Assembly: GCA_021229015.1 (NCBI GenBank)
Contig: CM037781.1
Location: 33,273,525-33,337,524 of the forward strand
Source of the DNA: Solen grandis
Taxonomy: Eukaryota; Mollusca; Bivalvia; Adapedonta; Solenidae
DNA: 64,000 nt
Direction of reading: 5' to 3'
A program made the position numbers and the translations under genes. The notes below the pieces were generated by a model that saw nothing but the letters and a program-made list of their open reading frames with translations, did not search any database and had not been told where the DNA came from. The stretch's first letter is position 1. The number at the start of each line of letters is the position of its first letter. Positions 34,180 through 43,870 of this stretch are shown here, in pieces.

Positions 34180-34435
34180 AATTCTTTACAAGTGCTGTGT
34201 TTGCCCTACACAATGGACAGAAGTACTCAAACATTTCTGCTGCATCCTTTTCCGCCAGTGTACACAATTTCCATGAAACCACATGTCACACATGTCATGA
34301 GGATCCTTCATCTGGTTTACGGCAGATGCAGTACAACTGATCTTTTTCAATGACCAAAGTTCCCTTTTCTCATAGTTTCTGTATCCATACGGGTAACTCA
34401 CGATCCCTGCACATCTGTAGCCGATCATGGGTTGC
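34180..34435 (-). pseudogene. PHD finger at the C-terminus of the retroelement integrase (frameshifted)
   Basis: Three frames on the minus strand together show the Cys4-His-Cys3 layout in order: LYCICRKPDEGSS, then MCDMWFHGNCVHW, then YFCPLCR. PHD fingers read histone H3 tails. Without the SINE at 34452, this stretch is continuous with the integrase C-terminus, so the finger probably belonged to the pol polyprotein. Two frameshifts disable it. Confidence 0.7.
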
Positions 34436-34451
34436 TGTTACCACCTTGTTG

Positions 34452-34697
34452 ACTTGACTTGACTATTTTAGTTTACCATCGCTTTGACAGTGTTTCAGCC
34501 ATATAGCGACGTCCAGCTAATTACAGGTGGGAGAAGACCCCGAATACACGGAGGCAACCGGTTGAACCACCGACCTACCGCAAGCCAGCTGGAAGGCTTC
34601 CTCACATGAAAATTCGAATGACCCAGCCGGGATTCCAACCCATACGGTGAGGGGCTGCGTGAGTTAGCGACTTTACCCTCTAGGCCACGGAGGCCCC
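34452..34697 (-). mobile_element. Complete tRNA-derived SINE with 13-bp TSD
   Basis: On the minus strand it starts ggggcctccgtggcctag (A-box-like) and carries a B-box-like 'gggttggaatccc' near 34640, then a conserved body, and ends in repeated 'gtcaa'. The perfect 13-bp target duplication taccaccttgttg flanks it (34439-34451 and 34698-34710). It interrupts the retroelement integrase. Fragments of the same family lie at 22568 and 25882. Confidence 0.9.
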
Positions 34698-34710
34698 TAC
34701 CACCTTGTTG

Positions 34711-35345
34711 TTGAAGCGCACTTTGTAAATGTACGGAGACAGTTTTTTGGTGATTAGCCCTGGCCCTTTCGATGGTGCGGTAAGTTTCTTGCATTTTCTC
34801 TTGACCAAGGCAGTGTCTAACATAAATACAATATCTCCTTCATACGTTTTCACATTCAGTTTCAAATCATGGTCTTGCTTACGTGCAGTGTCATGCGCAG
34901 AGGTAATGGAGTTCTCCAACTCTTCGACATAAGCATCTAAGCTTCTACTTGCAGTTTTGTTCATTGTAGGGAACATCCGTGTAGCTGGTTGATTTAGCTC
35001 TCGACCAAGCATCATTTTGTTTGGCGTGTAACGGGTTTGACGGTTCATTGTAGAGCTCCAGCGATTTGTAGTAGAAATTTATCCAAACTATTCCTACGTT
35101 GCACCGGACCGTATCCATTAAGGTACGATTGTACCGTTCAACTTGTCCATTGGCTGATGGCAAGTAAGCTGTAGTTCTGGACGTATGTACTTAAAAAAGT
35201 TCACACATCTTAGTAAAATCTTAGTAAATAGTCTACTTTCAAAGTTGGTACCCCTGTCAGTAAATATTAAGAAGAGGTATCCGAATCTTGGAAATAATTC
35301 ATACGCCGCTGCTGTCGACGTTTCTTCCGCTGTTTGTGATGGCAA
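34711..35345 (-). pseudogene. Retroelement integrase core and C-terminal region (decayed)
   Basis: FTDRGTNFESRLF (second catalytic Asp region) and PSANGQVERYNRTLMDTV (catalytic Glu) are in separate frames. The C-terminal part shows KLNVKTYEGDIVFML, GPGLITKKLSPYIYKVR, the SH3-like DNA-binding end of Ty3/Gypsy integrases. At least two frameshifts. Confidence 0.85.
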
Positions 35346-35436
35346 AGGTAAACACTTGGCCCAAATTTGTAAACTGGTCCACCATCATCAACACAAAGTA
35401 TTTGAGCTATCGGTTTTCGGTAGAGGGCCTTAAAGG

Positions 35437-35703
35437 TCAAGATAGGTCAAGATGAACGCGCTCCATGGCAACTCCAGCATGGTATGTTGCCATAGGACAT
35501 TTAGCATGTCGGGTCACTTTCTTGTTCCAATTGCACAATTCACAAGAATTAACATACCGCTTGACATACCTGGATATATCGTACCAAAAGGAGTTTGGAA
35601 CAAGTCTTGCTCGGGTTCTCTTTATTCCGGAATGACCCGCCGAAGGAATGTCATGAACCCATTGGAGGAGTTGCGATCTCATGCTCTTTGGGACAACCAA
35701 CAA
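35437..35703 (-). pseudogene. Retroelement integrase HHCC zinc finger
   Basis: The frame shows H-x7-H (WVHDIPSAGHSG) and C-x2-C (NSCELCNWN), the N-terminal zinc-binding module, and reaches the first strand of the catalytic core (MERVHLDLS, first Asp). It normally joins the core at 35345, but the frame changes in between. Confidence 0.85.
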
Positions 35704-36240
35704 ATTTTCTTCCTCAGCACTCCTTTACCATAACATATCATCTCCTAGATAGAACATCTACCTGTTTAGTCATAAGAACTTTCCTGCCGGGCTTGTAAAC
35801 ATCAGGTATCTTTCTCGGGGTTCTTTCTTATGTCTTAGCCACTCAAGCGACACCTGAAACTTTTCATCTTTACCCAACTCTTCGGTCAGTTTCACAGGAA
35901 CAAAAAATGTTGGATTTTGTTGATCTTCAGAGTGAACGACACATATTACACGGGTTTCTTGTATACACAATGTTCCATCCGCAGCAGTTATCACGTCCAT
36001 ATGAAAAAATGAATACAACAACCCGAAACATCTTCTGGCAATGTTTTTGCTTCTGCCTCAGCATCTATAGACCTTGCAATTGGTGTAAACCTGGACTGAG
36101 GAAGTGGTGCGGTGTCATCAACTCTCTCCACAAACTCGGACCAATTCCTATGTGCTGTCAGACAATATGAACATCCTTAAGATGGCAGATTTTGAATATC
36201 AAAGGCCGTTAAACTAAGCCGATAATTACGGAATTAGTCT

Positions 36241-36492
36241 TCAACTCTTCATTTTTTTGATCCGGGACAAAGCTTTCACATTAGTGTGTCTTACTACTGG
36301 GCGATGAACCACTTTAAAATTATATTGGCCTAACTCTTCAAGCCGTCTTGCCAATTGTCCTTGTGGCTCTTTGAAGTTAAGCCTCCAGGTTAAACTACTG
36401 TGGTCGGTGCGGACTGTAAAATGTCTCCCCAGTAGGTAATGACGATACTGCCTGACAACCTTTATCACGGCTAATAGTTCCTTTCTGGTCAC
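36241..36492 (-). pseudogene. Retroelement RNase H domain, C-terminal half
   Basis: Typical Gypsy RNase H: TRKELLAVIKVVRQYRHYLL, FTVRTDHSSLTWR (catalytic Asp), and the HRPVVRHTNVKALSR end, where the usual Asp-His-Asn (DALSR) is altered. The linker to integrase (35770-36021) is in another frame. Confidence 0.9.
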
Positions 36493-36599
36493 CCCCCCCT
36501 GTACCTAGACTAGCTCAGTCCCTATGGCGAAGTTGGAGGCATCGGTGTCTAAGATAAACTCACCCACACCATTTGGCAATGCCAGTACCGTTGCAGTAG

Positions 36600-37145
36600 T
36601 CAATGCTCTCTTGGTGGCTCTAAAGGACTCTTCTTCCTCGGTGCCCCATTAAATTTCAGCTTCCCCGTTATCCGACACAAAGGCACGGCAATCCTTGCAT
36701 AGTCCTTGATAAATAACCGGTGATAGTTGGCCAAACCAAGAAAGTGTTCCTCTTGCCTGGTATTTGTTGGACATGGCCAATCCTGTACCGCCTCAATATG
36801 TTTGACAGTCAGTTCCATACCATTTTCGCTCACCCAACGTCCAAGGAACTCCACACGAGTTTGAAATAGTACACCCTTGTGTGGATTTTTCTTGAGATGG
36901 TAAAAGCGAAACCTCTCTAAGACGGGTTTCAAGTTCTCGAGATGGTCCGAGAATGTTTTCCCTATCGTCTAAGAAGGCTAGCACGATGTTCCCGTTCAAT
37001 CTTCTAAGGACGAGGTTCATTACCCTGGAATATAAAGCAGGAGCATTACACAAACCAAAAGCCATTCTTGCAAACTCATACAGCCCATATTTGGTCATAA
37101 ACGCTGTTTTCTTGTGATCCTCAGGCGCGATCTTTATTCCGCTCC
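36600..37145 (-). pseudogene. Retroelement reverse transcriptase, second half
   Basis: It begins abruptly with KIAPEDHKKTAF and continues YGLYEFARMAFGLCNAPA and VLAFLDD (catalytic Asp pair), then after a frameshift VEFLGRWVSENGM and the connection region. The fingers and motif A are absent from this location; they occur in the piece ending at 48640. The first bases of this fragment also supply the stop codon of the upstream coiled-coil gene. Confidence 0.9.
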
Positions 37146-38037
37146 TTCCTTACAATGGTTCTTATCTTCTCAGAGAAGTAGACGATACCGTCCGTGACGT
37201 CCTCTGCTATGTTGTCACTAAACCAAACTCCGGAGTCGATTCCAGCTTGGTATAGACGTCTTCCGTCATCTTTACGCCCTGTAAAGATCGAAATGAAACT
37301 AAATTGACAAGTGTTTTCTTGTTGTTTTTTTTTTTTTCAGGATTATAGGAATAAAGCAATAAGTTTAAATCATTAAGCTTTGTCTGTGCTGTTCTGTCCC
37401 TAATTCTAAGATATCATTCCGTAGCCGTTTTATTTACAAAGTCTTATTGCTATACCCTACTTCTTCCATAAACATAAACGTAACAGTTGAACGTGAGAGA
37501 AACAAAAATATTTTCACTATAATACATTTTACATGCATGCCTTGTAAATTACAAATTAGGAAAACGGATACCTGTCACACTGCCACCATAGTCCGCCATC
37601 CATTTCATTACGAAGGCAACCTGAACTTTGCTCAGCTTCTCATTTGCGCTGGTCGTCTTAGGCATATAGGTGGCCAGGCTTTCCCTCAGAGTAGGATCTC
37701 GGACGTCCTTCAGCTCGTGCGGTATGCTTTGAAGTGGTGCTGACTTGGGTGTTGATTGGTACCTCGGCACAGAAGACGCTCTGAGAGGCGAAAAGGAGGC
37801 TAGTGAACGAGGACCCACCAATGATCCTTCGGAGGACTGTGAAAGTTTCTCAATTTCGGCCTTCATTTCGATGTCATCATCGTGGTGCTGTTTTTCCAGC
37901 GCCGCAACCCTTTCGCGGAAGGACTTAAGGGTCGATAACGTGAACTCCTTCAATGTGTCAAATGAGTCTTCCATTTCCTCATATTTCAACATCACATCCT
38001 CCATACACATTTGCTTGGGTGCACTCATCTTTGGAAC
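37121..38037 (-). CDS. Two-exon coiled-coil protein, 204 aa, 3' end fused to Gypsy sequence
   Basis: Exon 1 (37572-38037) has a strong acceptor (ttttttctcaaaaatttccag) and a start Met at 38028 with A at -3; it ends ACAG|GTATCC. Exon 2 (37121-37278) follows acceptor atctttacag; phases match (Gly at the junction). The protein starts MSAPKQMCMEDVM, has a coiled coil at about residues 10-60 (KEFTLSTLKSFRERVAALEK), a Ser/Pro-rich middle, and a C-terminal part with MKWMADYGGSVTGRKDDG and WFSDNIAEDVTDGIVYFS. The last few residues and the stop are made by retroelement sequence, so the natural C-terminus is probably lost. If the weaker donor at 39284 is used it could be the continuation of the Myb-like ORF upstream. 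Family not recognised. Confidence 0.6.
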
Positions 38038-38164
38038 CTGGAAATTTTTGAGAAAAAAAAATAGTACGGCCTTACAGTAGAAAAACATTGATCAGAAGTT
38101 AAAGTACCCGAGTTTGTAACCAAGTATAAACCAATGACAAGTATATATTGGCAACGAAAAGGAT

Positions 38165-38255
38165 CATCATAATCATCACATCATCATCAAAGTCATCAAT
38201 AATTATAACTCATCATGAAAATCATCATCATCATGCTTCTCCTCCTCCTCCTCCT
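38165..38255. repeat. (ATC/TCC)n-rich microsatellite
   Basis: Runs of 'atcatc' and 'ctcctcctc'. A homologous, longer array lies at 43640-43870, and the sequences after both arrays are also similar. Confidence 0.85.
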
Positions 38256-38629
38256 CCTGGCACATAATTTACAAATCAAATAAACTAGTTGAATTTATTA
38301 ATCTTACCTACATAAAACCTGCAAATAAAGCATGTTCACCATGCTAAAATCCTCTTACCTCTTTTATTATATAACCCAAAACAAGCTCCCTCCTCCTCAA
38401 AATACAAATAGCACACTTATTATTGAAGTGACAAGTAGTATTTAAAATAGACCACAATTCAGGATGGGAAATCACATGACTTTTTCAACTAATCAGAGAC
38501 CAAATAACACGACTTTTTCACCCAATCATAGACCGGTTATTCATTATGTAACTGATTAGTATTATATTAAAAATCAAAAGTGTATGATGGAACATCACGT
38601 GATATTTTCAAGCAATCAACTGAAAGTTT

Positions 38630-39030
38630 GGGTAACCTTGGGTAAGGGTTTGCGTAACCCTGGGTAAGGGTTTGGGGTTGGGTTAAAAGTTGGGTAACCC
38701 CTCCTCGGTAAGGGATTGGGTAACCCTGGGGAGAAAACTTGGGTAAGGGTTTTGGGTTGGGTTAAAAGTTGGGTTACCCTCGGCAAGGGTTTGGGTAACC
38801 ATGGGTAAGGGTTTGAATAAATGGGTTAGAGTTTGGAGGGGAGGTAACCCTTGGTAAGGGTTAGGGTCACCATGGGTAAGTGTTTGGGATTGGTTAGTGC
38901 TTGGGGTTCGGATGAACAGGGGTTAAGGTTTCGGTAACCCTGGGTAAGGGCTAGGGGGTCGGGAAACCTTCGGGTTAGCTTTTGGGTAACCGAAGGTCAC
39001 TCTGGGTAAAATGTTGGGTTACCCTGGATT
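38630..39030. repeat. GGGTAACC-type array, G-rich on plus
   Basis: Degenerate units such as 'gggtaaccctgggtaaggg' and 'tttggggttgggttaaa'. It lies in the probable intron between the Myb-like exon (donor at 39281) and the coiled-coil exon (acceptor at 38038). Confidence 0.9.
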
Positions 39031-39281
39031 TGGGTTTTATGTAAATGTTACACAAACTCATAGAAAAAATAAAGAAACTCACCCCTTACAGAAATATCCT
39101 AAATACACGTCAGCACACCACTAGGACTTCCTCTGAAATGACAATAACTTATATAAACGTTCAAATTTAACAGATTATATTAAAGGTTTGGTAATCATCC
39201 GATTTCGAAGATAAATAGCGGCTGAAAATGATGATATTATTTTTGGGGTTTGGGAAACATAATCAAACATAATAAACTTAC

Positions 39282-39748
39282 ACTGCATTGTCTCGTGTAG
39301 CATTGCCTAACCGTCTGAACCTTGCACGGAATGCGGCGAAGGACCTATCAGGTATTGCTTGTAGACGACACTCTTCCTGGTAAACGGCATAGATGTTAAA
39401 GTATGGTTCGTTGCCCTGCACATTTTCGCTCACTTTATGAAGCACAGCCAGTTCCCGAGGACTCCATCGACTATCTTTATTGGAAGGAAGATGAAGTATA
39501 GAAGGACGAGTCACTGTGTCTTTACTCCCGCGCTCGTTTTCGATTGCATTTTCGTCAATTGTTCCCGTAACGTCTAATTCAGTCGACTTTCCATCGGATA
39601 CATGTCGTACATGATTTTCAGCAATTTTCTCAGACTTTGAAGAAGAAATGCTCTCTGATTTTGGTGACGTGCGTGGTATACTATCATGTAGTCGCCAAAC
39701 CATAAAGGCATTCATATTATTCACCAAGAATTGACCTTGTATTTCCAA
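39282..39748 (-). CDS. Myb/SANT-like ORF overlapping the 795-aa ORF
   Basis: A 155-codon open frame whose 5' end overlaps the end of the 795-aa frame by 28 nt in the -1 frame. The N-terminal part is Ser/Glu-rich. Toward the C-terminus it reads SRWSPRELAVLHKVSENVQ, FNIYAVYQEECR and IPDRSFAAFRARFRRLGN, the spacing of a Myb/SANT or trihelix-like DNA-binding fold. No ATG begins it, so it is probably the downstream part of the same protein, reached by splicing, frameshift, or after a base loss. It ends exactly at a strong donor, GCAGT|GTAAGT. Confidence 0.6.
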
Positions 39749-42108
39749 AGTCGACGTTGTGTCAATGGTAGCTCTTCCATAAGTGACCGTAACTTATCGA
39801 ACTGTACGAACTTCCCCTTCTCAAGAAATGCAACACAGGTCACAAATGTCAACACCAGCACCAGTGGGTCCTCCTCTAACTTCAGTTCTTGCAATTTCCT
39901 CAGACTAGCACGTACCCATGGAAAGCAATCGTTAGTACCATTCAGAGACCGCGTGTAGCATAACTGGCGACTTTCCAACTTGTTCAAAACCAGAGCACAT
40001 AAAATGTCACTCTGTACCTCCGTGCAAGTGCAAGTGGTCAGATCTTTGAATGCCCAGAAACCATAAGTGAAATGCCAGTACAATCCCTGGTTGCGATGCT
40101 GATCGTAATGACGAAATGCCGGAAAGTAACGAAGATGCATTTCCTCCAAACCTTTCGCCAATATACTTTCGACATCCTTGCTCTTTCTCCGAACCATTTC
40201 AACAGCGTGAAGATATACCATAGGAAATTTGCATTTCTTAACATTTGTTAACTCTTTAGTAAGCTGAGTTTGGCCTGTGACGCCAATAATTCGCATTGAA
40301 CTTCTTGCCTCCTTCAAACTCGCCATGAATTCCCCCAACTGAGAAAAAACTTCACCAACATCGAAAAAATCGCGAAGAAGCAACTGAATGAGGCAACGTC
40401 CTAAAACTAGATCACTCCCATCTATACGATCCCAAAATCCAAACATCTTTTGTAATTGGTGCCGGACACAATCACTCCCAGAATAAATTGTCAATGGGGG
40501 TGTGCTATGTTCATCTTCACAACACACGAACTTGTTCTCGAGTTTCAGAAAACCAAATTGGTCACTGGCACATCGGGTAGGATACTCTACACCTGGTCCA
40601 AGATTAATGGCATGTTGTCTAGACTGATGCGACAATGGATGCCACCAAAGAAGCTTTTCTAAGGCAATTTCGTACTGGTAACTCTGCCAAACACCTTCAC
40701 TTGCCGACGTTCCCTTGAATTGGTCTACATGAGTTGCCAGTTCTCTACATAAACTCAAGCCTATGTCTACAATCGATTCCATAAAATGACTTGTACAAAA
40801 CGGAACTAAAAGCGCGTGCTCAAGTAGCAGATTTCTTACGGCCTCCACATTTACCATCTCCTCTCCCTTCAGTGTACGTGTAACTTCAGGCAGACTTGAA
40901 ACTAACTCCACTCTACATACTGACCGAGTCATTTTAAAAAAATTACTTCGCAGCACGAGCTCATATTCCCTGGCTTCCTTCAACAGCGCTTCACTTGCAC
41001 TCCTCATTCCACCAGGTATCATTATTGCGGCACTGACAGGATGATATCTTGTCTTTGGATAGCTGTGAGGTACATCGGCATACAGTTGAACAAATTGCAC
41101 CTTTTCCGGACACGTGCTAACCTGTCTCAATTTTCCAGACACCTGCAGACTTCGCCCGTCTAAATTACTTTGAAAATTTCCACACTCGGTAAGTCCAGAT
41201 GCTGTTGTTAGCGTACCTCGTTGTCCTATCAACGTCTCAAGGCCAGTTCGAGACCAAAGCAAACTCTCGCTTTCATCAGTCAATCTTATGCTAACTCCAA
41301 CGTGTACGCACACTTTAATCACAGCTTCATTATCTGCGATAGGAAGATGAACAGGCCCACGGTCTTTCTCACCAAATCTATAGCTAAACAGAAACCTTCT
41401 AAAGCCTTGAGGGACAACAACCTTATCGACACAGGATTGAAACATTTCCAGAACTTTAACCCTATCTCCAGGTAATATGAAAATCTGCCTTAAATCACAA
41501 ATGTTGTTTTTGTCTATGGTTTCTTTAATCTCGCCGCAGGCTACTGCCCGTACAAACTGGACTTGAAGCTGGAGTCTCACTTCCTTAATCCAGGTCAGTG
41601 TCATCAAATGAATGACTTCCCTAATAGTCCGCGTCTTACAATCGAATTCTGGCAATAGACACAGTATATATTCCCATCCACAATCGGTTAATATGGCAGC
41701 ACCTACACATTCCCTCAAAATATTCAGACTAACATCATTATACATTGTTAAATCTTCGTGTTTCTTCAACAATGTGTATACATTTTTCAGTGACGATTTT
41801 CCCTTTGGAGCAAGAAATAAATGATGAAAAGAGTGCGATGTGCCAGCAAGATTTTTCCATTCGATAGTCACACCATCGATGTCTGAAGATATAAGCAAGT
41901 CATTATCAAATTCAGTGGATGTCACTGTCGTACTTCGAATCGAAATGTATTCGTGTTTGTTTAAAAACTCTAACACATTACTGTGCTGTTCAAACACTCT
42001 TTGGAATGAGTAAGAATTTTCCATTCCCGTCGACAGTAAAAGTTCCTCCCCCTCCTCCTCCTCTGCCACAAGCATCTCCTCATTAACATTACTTTGTGTC
42101 ATCTTCAT
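39721..42108 (-). CDS. Uncharacterised 795-aa protein
   Basis: The longest open frame of the window. It begins MKMTQSNVNEEM, preceded by a plausible acceptor (gttagttgtcag at 42111). The N-terminus is acidic (AEEEEGEELLLS). The body is mixed alpha/beta in appearance with no transmembrane segment, no signal peptide and no catalytic motif I can name; distinctive stretches are YHPVSAAIMIPGGMRSASEA, LLWWHPLSHQSRQHAINLGP, GSDLVLGRCLIQLLLRDFF and LRYFPAFRHYDQHRNQG. The C-terminus overlaps a Myb-like frame. The length of open frame in AT-rich, repeat-filled DNA argues for recent selection. It is bracketed by GGGTAACC arrays in opposite orientations. It may be a mobile-element protein (transposase-like plus Myb domain) or a host gene; I do not recognise the family. 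Confidence 0.75.
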   Translation of the reverse strand: MKMTQSNVNEEMLVAEEEEGEELLLSTGMENSYSFQRVFEQHSNVLEFLNKHEYISIRSTTVTSTEFDNDLLISSDIDGVTIEWKNLAGTSHSFHHLFLAPKGKSSLKNVYTLLKKHEDLTMYNDVSLNILRECVGAAILTDCGWEYILCLLPEFDCKTRTIREVIHLMTLTWIKEVRLQLQVQFVRAVACGEIKETIDKNNICDLRQIFILPGDRVKVLEMFQSCVDKVVVPQGFRRFLFSYRFGEKDRGPVHLPIADNEAVIKVCVHVGVSIRLTDESESLLWSRTGLETLIGQRGTLTTASGLTECGNFQSNLDGRSLQVSGKLRQVSTCPEKVQFVQLYADVPHSYPKTRYHPVSAAIMIPGGMRSASEALLKEAREYELVLRSNFFKMTRSVCRVELVSSLPEVTRTLKGEEMVNVEAVRNLLLEHALLVPFCTSHFMESIVDIGLSLCRELATHVDQFKGTSASEGVWQSYQYEIALEKLLWWHPLSHQSRQHAINLGPGVEYPTRCASDQFGFLKLENKFVCCEDEHSTPPLTIYSGSDCVRHQLQKMFGFWDRIDGSDLVLGRCLIQLLLRDFFDVGEVFSQLGEFMASLKEARSSMRIIGVTGQTQLTKELTNVKKCKFPMVYLHAVEMVRRKSKDVESILAKGLEEMHLRYFPAFRHYDQHRNQGLYWHFTYGFWAFKDLTTCTCTEVQSDILCALVLNKLESRQLCYTRSLNGTNDCFPWVRASLRKLQELKLEEDPLVLVLTFVTCVAFLEKGKFVQFDKLRSLMEELPLTQRRLWKYKVNSW

Positions 42109-42149
42109 AGTCTGACAACTAACATTAAAATGTACTACATATTAACTTA

Positions 42150-42960
42150 CCCTAATACGAGTTACCAAATACCAAATACACGCGGTAACCGACACACCCG
42201 AACTTAGCCAAGAGTACCTAACCCTAACCCAAGAGTAACCCAAACACCAAACAACACTGATATGGGTTACACAAGAACTAATAACTGCGGAAACCGACTT
42301 ACCCGAACTTACCGCTGGGTAAACTAGGGTTACCCAGCTTGACCAAGGGTAACCCAAACACAACCACACAATAATATGCGTTAGCTAAATACTAACTGGA
42401 GGTAATCAACTTACCAGAATTTACCCAATGCTTCTCGGTTGGACCAAGACATACCCAGTCCGGTTAACAAATTAAAACAAAGAAACCTAATTTTAGTCAC
42501 ACGGTAACACTTTATACCTCAGATTACCAAAAATCGAGGATAACCAAGTTCGGTTACCAAATTGAGACAAAGAAAACGATTTTTAGGAGCACGGTAATAA
42601 CCGAGGGTAACCCAAGTTGGGTTACCAAAGTGAAATAATGAAATCTAATTTTAGTAACACGGTAACCCTTTTTAACCGAGAGGTAATCCAAGTTCGGTTA
42701 CCAATCTCAGACAAAGAAAACGATTTTTAGTAACACGGTGACCCTTAATAACCGAGGGTAACCCAAGTTAAGTTACCGATTGGACACAAAGAAATCTGAA
42801 TTTAGTAACACGGTAACCCTTTTCAACCGAGGGGCTCAACCGAGGGGCTACCAAAGTTCGGTTACCAATTTGAGACAAAGAAAACGTTTTTAGTAACACG
42901 GATACTCGGTTAACAGTTTGAGACAAATATAACTATTTTCAGTAACACGATAATCCAAAA
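42150..42960. repeat. GGGTAACC-type array (C-rich part) plus 76-bp satellite
   Basis: The left part (42150-42420) is the complement-like form 'aacttaccc...gggttaccca'. The right part (42420-42960) is a tandem array of about 76 bp per unit: 'ttagtaacacggtaaccc', 'ttaaccgag.ggtaaccca', 'gttcggttaccaa', 'gagacaaagaaaacgatt'. It separates the 795-aa gene from the Cys-rich ORF. Confidence 0.9.
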
Positions 42961-43034
42961 GATATTTCAGCTGTTTAATTCGTCGTAGACTTCAAGACAG
43001 ATTAGTCTATCATTTGCTTCTCTTATGGCAACGT

Positions 43035-43400
43035 TTAAATCGCCTCGTACAACAGTCTTATTGCTTTCTTAGTGTCAGTGTCCTGATACATGCAACATTC
43101 TCCAATGCAATCAAACAGTAAGGACTTTAAATTACACCCACGCACACAGCAACTGCAATTATTACTGCCACTTTCACGTATCCCGACTGGTAACCTGCAG
43201 ACATCACACTTGGTTTCACCACCACAGACATCTTCACACGTTTTGTCCTTTGGTTTAACGGGAGAACTGGGCTGACGGGGAGACACGTGGCCTTTTAAAA
43301 ACATCATCTCGATTTCCTCATGTTCGTTAATGGCGTTTTCAACAATATTGTGAACGAGTTCTCTGCAGATTATCTCGGCTTCAGGCATCCACTGCGCCAT
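43035..43400 (-). CDS. Cys-rich 121-aa ORF
   Basis: It starts MAQWMPEAEIICRELVHNIV, a helical N-terminus, then a Pro/Ser linker (SPRQPSSPVKPKDK). A Cys-rich part follows: CEDVCGGETKCDVCRLPVG, then NNCSCCVRGCNLKS and DCIGECCMYQD, with CxxC and CxC pairs suited to zinc binding. The end is KKAIRLLYEAI. Its start overlaps the end of an upstream open frame (43384-43581) by about 20 nt. Family not recognised; the CxxC pairs suggest a nucleic-acid- or protein-binding zinc module. Confidence 0.5.
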   Translation of the reverse strand: MAQWMPEAEIICRELVHNIVENAINEHEEIEMMFLKGHVSPRQPSSPVKPKDKTCEDVCGGETKCDVCRLPVGIRESGSNNCSCCVRGCNLKSLLFDCIGECCMYQDTDTKKAIRLLYEAI

Positions 43401-43581
43401 CGTCAAAATCTTCAACGGTAACCACTATTCCTAGCTTGGTTATTTCAGGTACAAACAATTTGACGAAAAGGTAGGATTAGTCCGACGTCTTTAAACACAA
43501 CTCGCACATATCTAAAGTTTCATTGTCCTTCGTGGATTCAAGTTGTACTTGACAAACAGGTTTGTATCCGATGAAAGACAC
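43384..43581 (-). pseudogene. Spliced-exon-like frame upstream of the Cys-rich ORF, one internal stop
   Basis: After a good acceptor (caaattgttttcag) the frame reads VSFIGYKPVCQVQLESTKDN and ETLDMCELCLKTSD, hits TAA at 43477-43479, and continues in the same frame LFVKLFVPEITKLGIVV and TVEDFDDGAVDA. The peptide on both sides of the stop looks coding. The end overlaps the start of the 121-aa ORF. It may be the 5' part of that same protein, broken by a stop and a frameshift, or a 3'-terminal exon of another gene. Confidence 0.35.
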
Positions 43582-43639
43582 CTGAAAACAATTTGGTTTG
43601 GGGTCATGGAGGAGTAATAGATTATAATGTGAAAGGGCA

Positions 43640-43870
43640 TATCATCATCATCATCATCATCATCAACGTTGACGTCATTGACATCAACATCATCATCATC
43701 TTCATCATCATCAGCAACATCAAACGCCTAAATTTAAATTATTGTTTTCAACTAATCAATCATTCAATCTATCCGTCATCATAGTCATCATATAAATCAT
43801 CATCATAAGCATCATCATCATCATCAGCAGCAGCAGCAGTAGCATATTCACTAAAATCATCAATCGTTAA
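43640..43870. repeat. (ATC)n-rich array
   Basis: Long runs of 'atcatc' with a 'cagcagcag' block. The sequence that follows (to about 44185) is homologous to 38255-38630. Confidence 0.9.

Larger units (their letters stand above)
31111..37145 (-). mobile_element. Ty3/Gypsy-type retroelement, 3' portion (decayed)
   Basis: Minus-strand fragments in the order RT (second half), RNase H, linker, integrase zinc finger, integrase core, PHD finger, then an extra ORF with RS, C2H2-like and TatD parts. Frameshifts and stops separate almost all of them, so this is a dead copy. It begins abruptly inside RT at about 37140 and probably continues the 5' portion at 48.6-51.8 kb. No LTRs were found in either part. 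A SINE interrupts it at 34452-34697. Confidence 0.8.
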
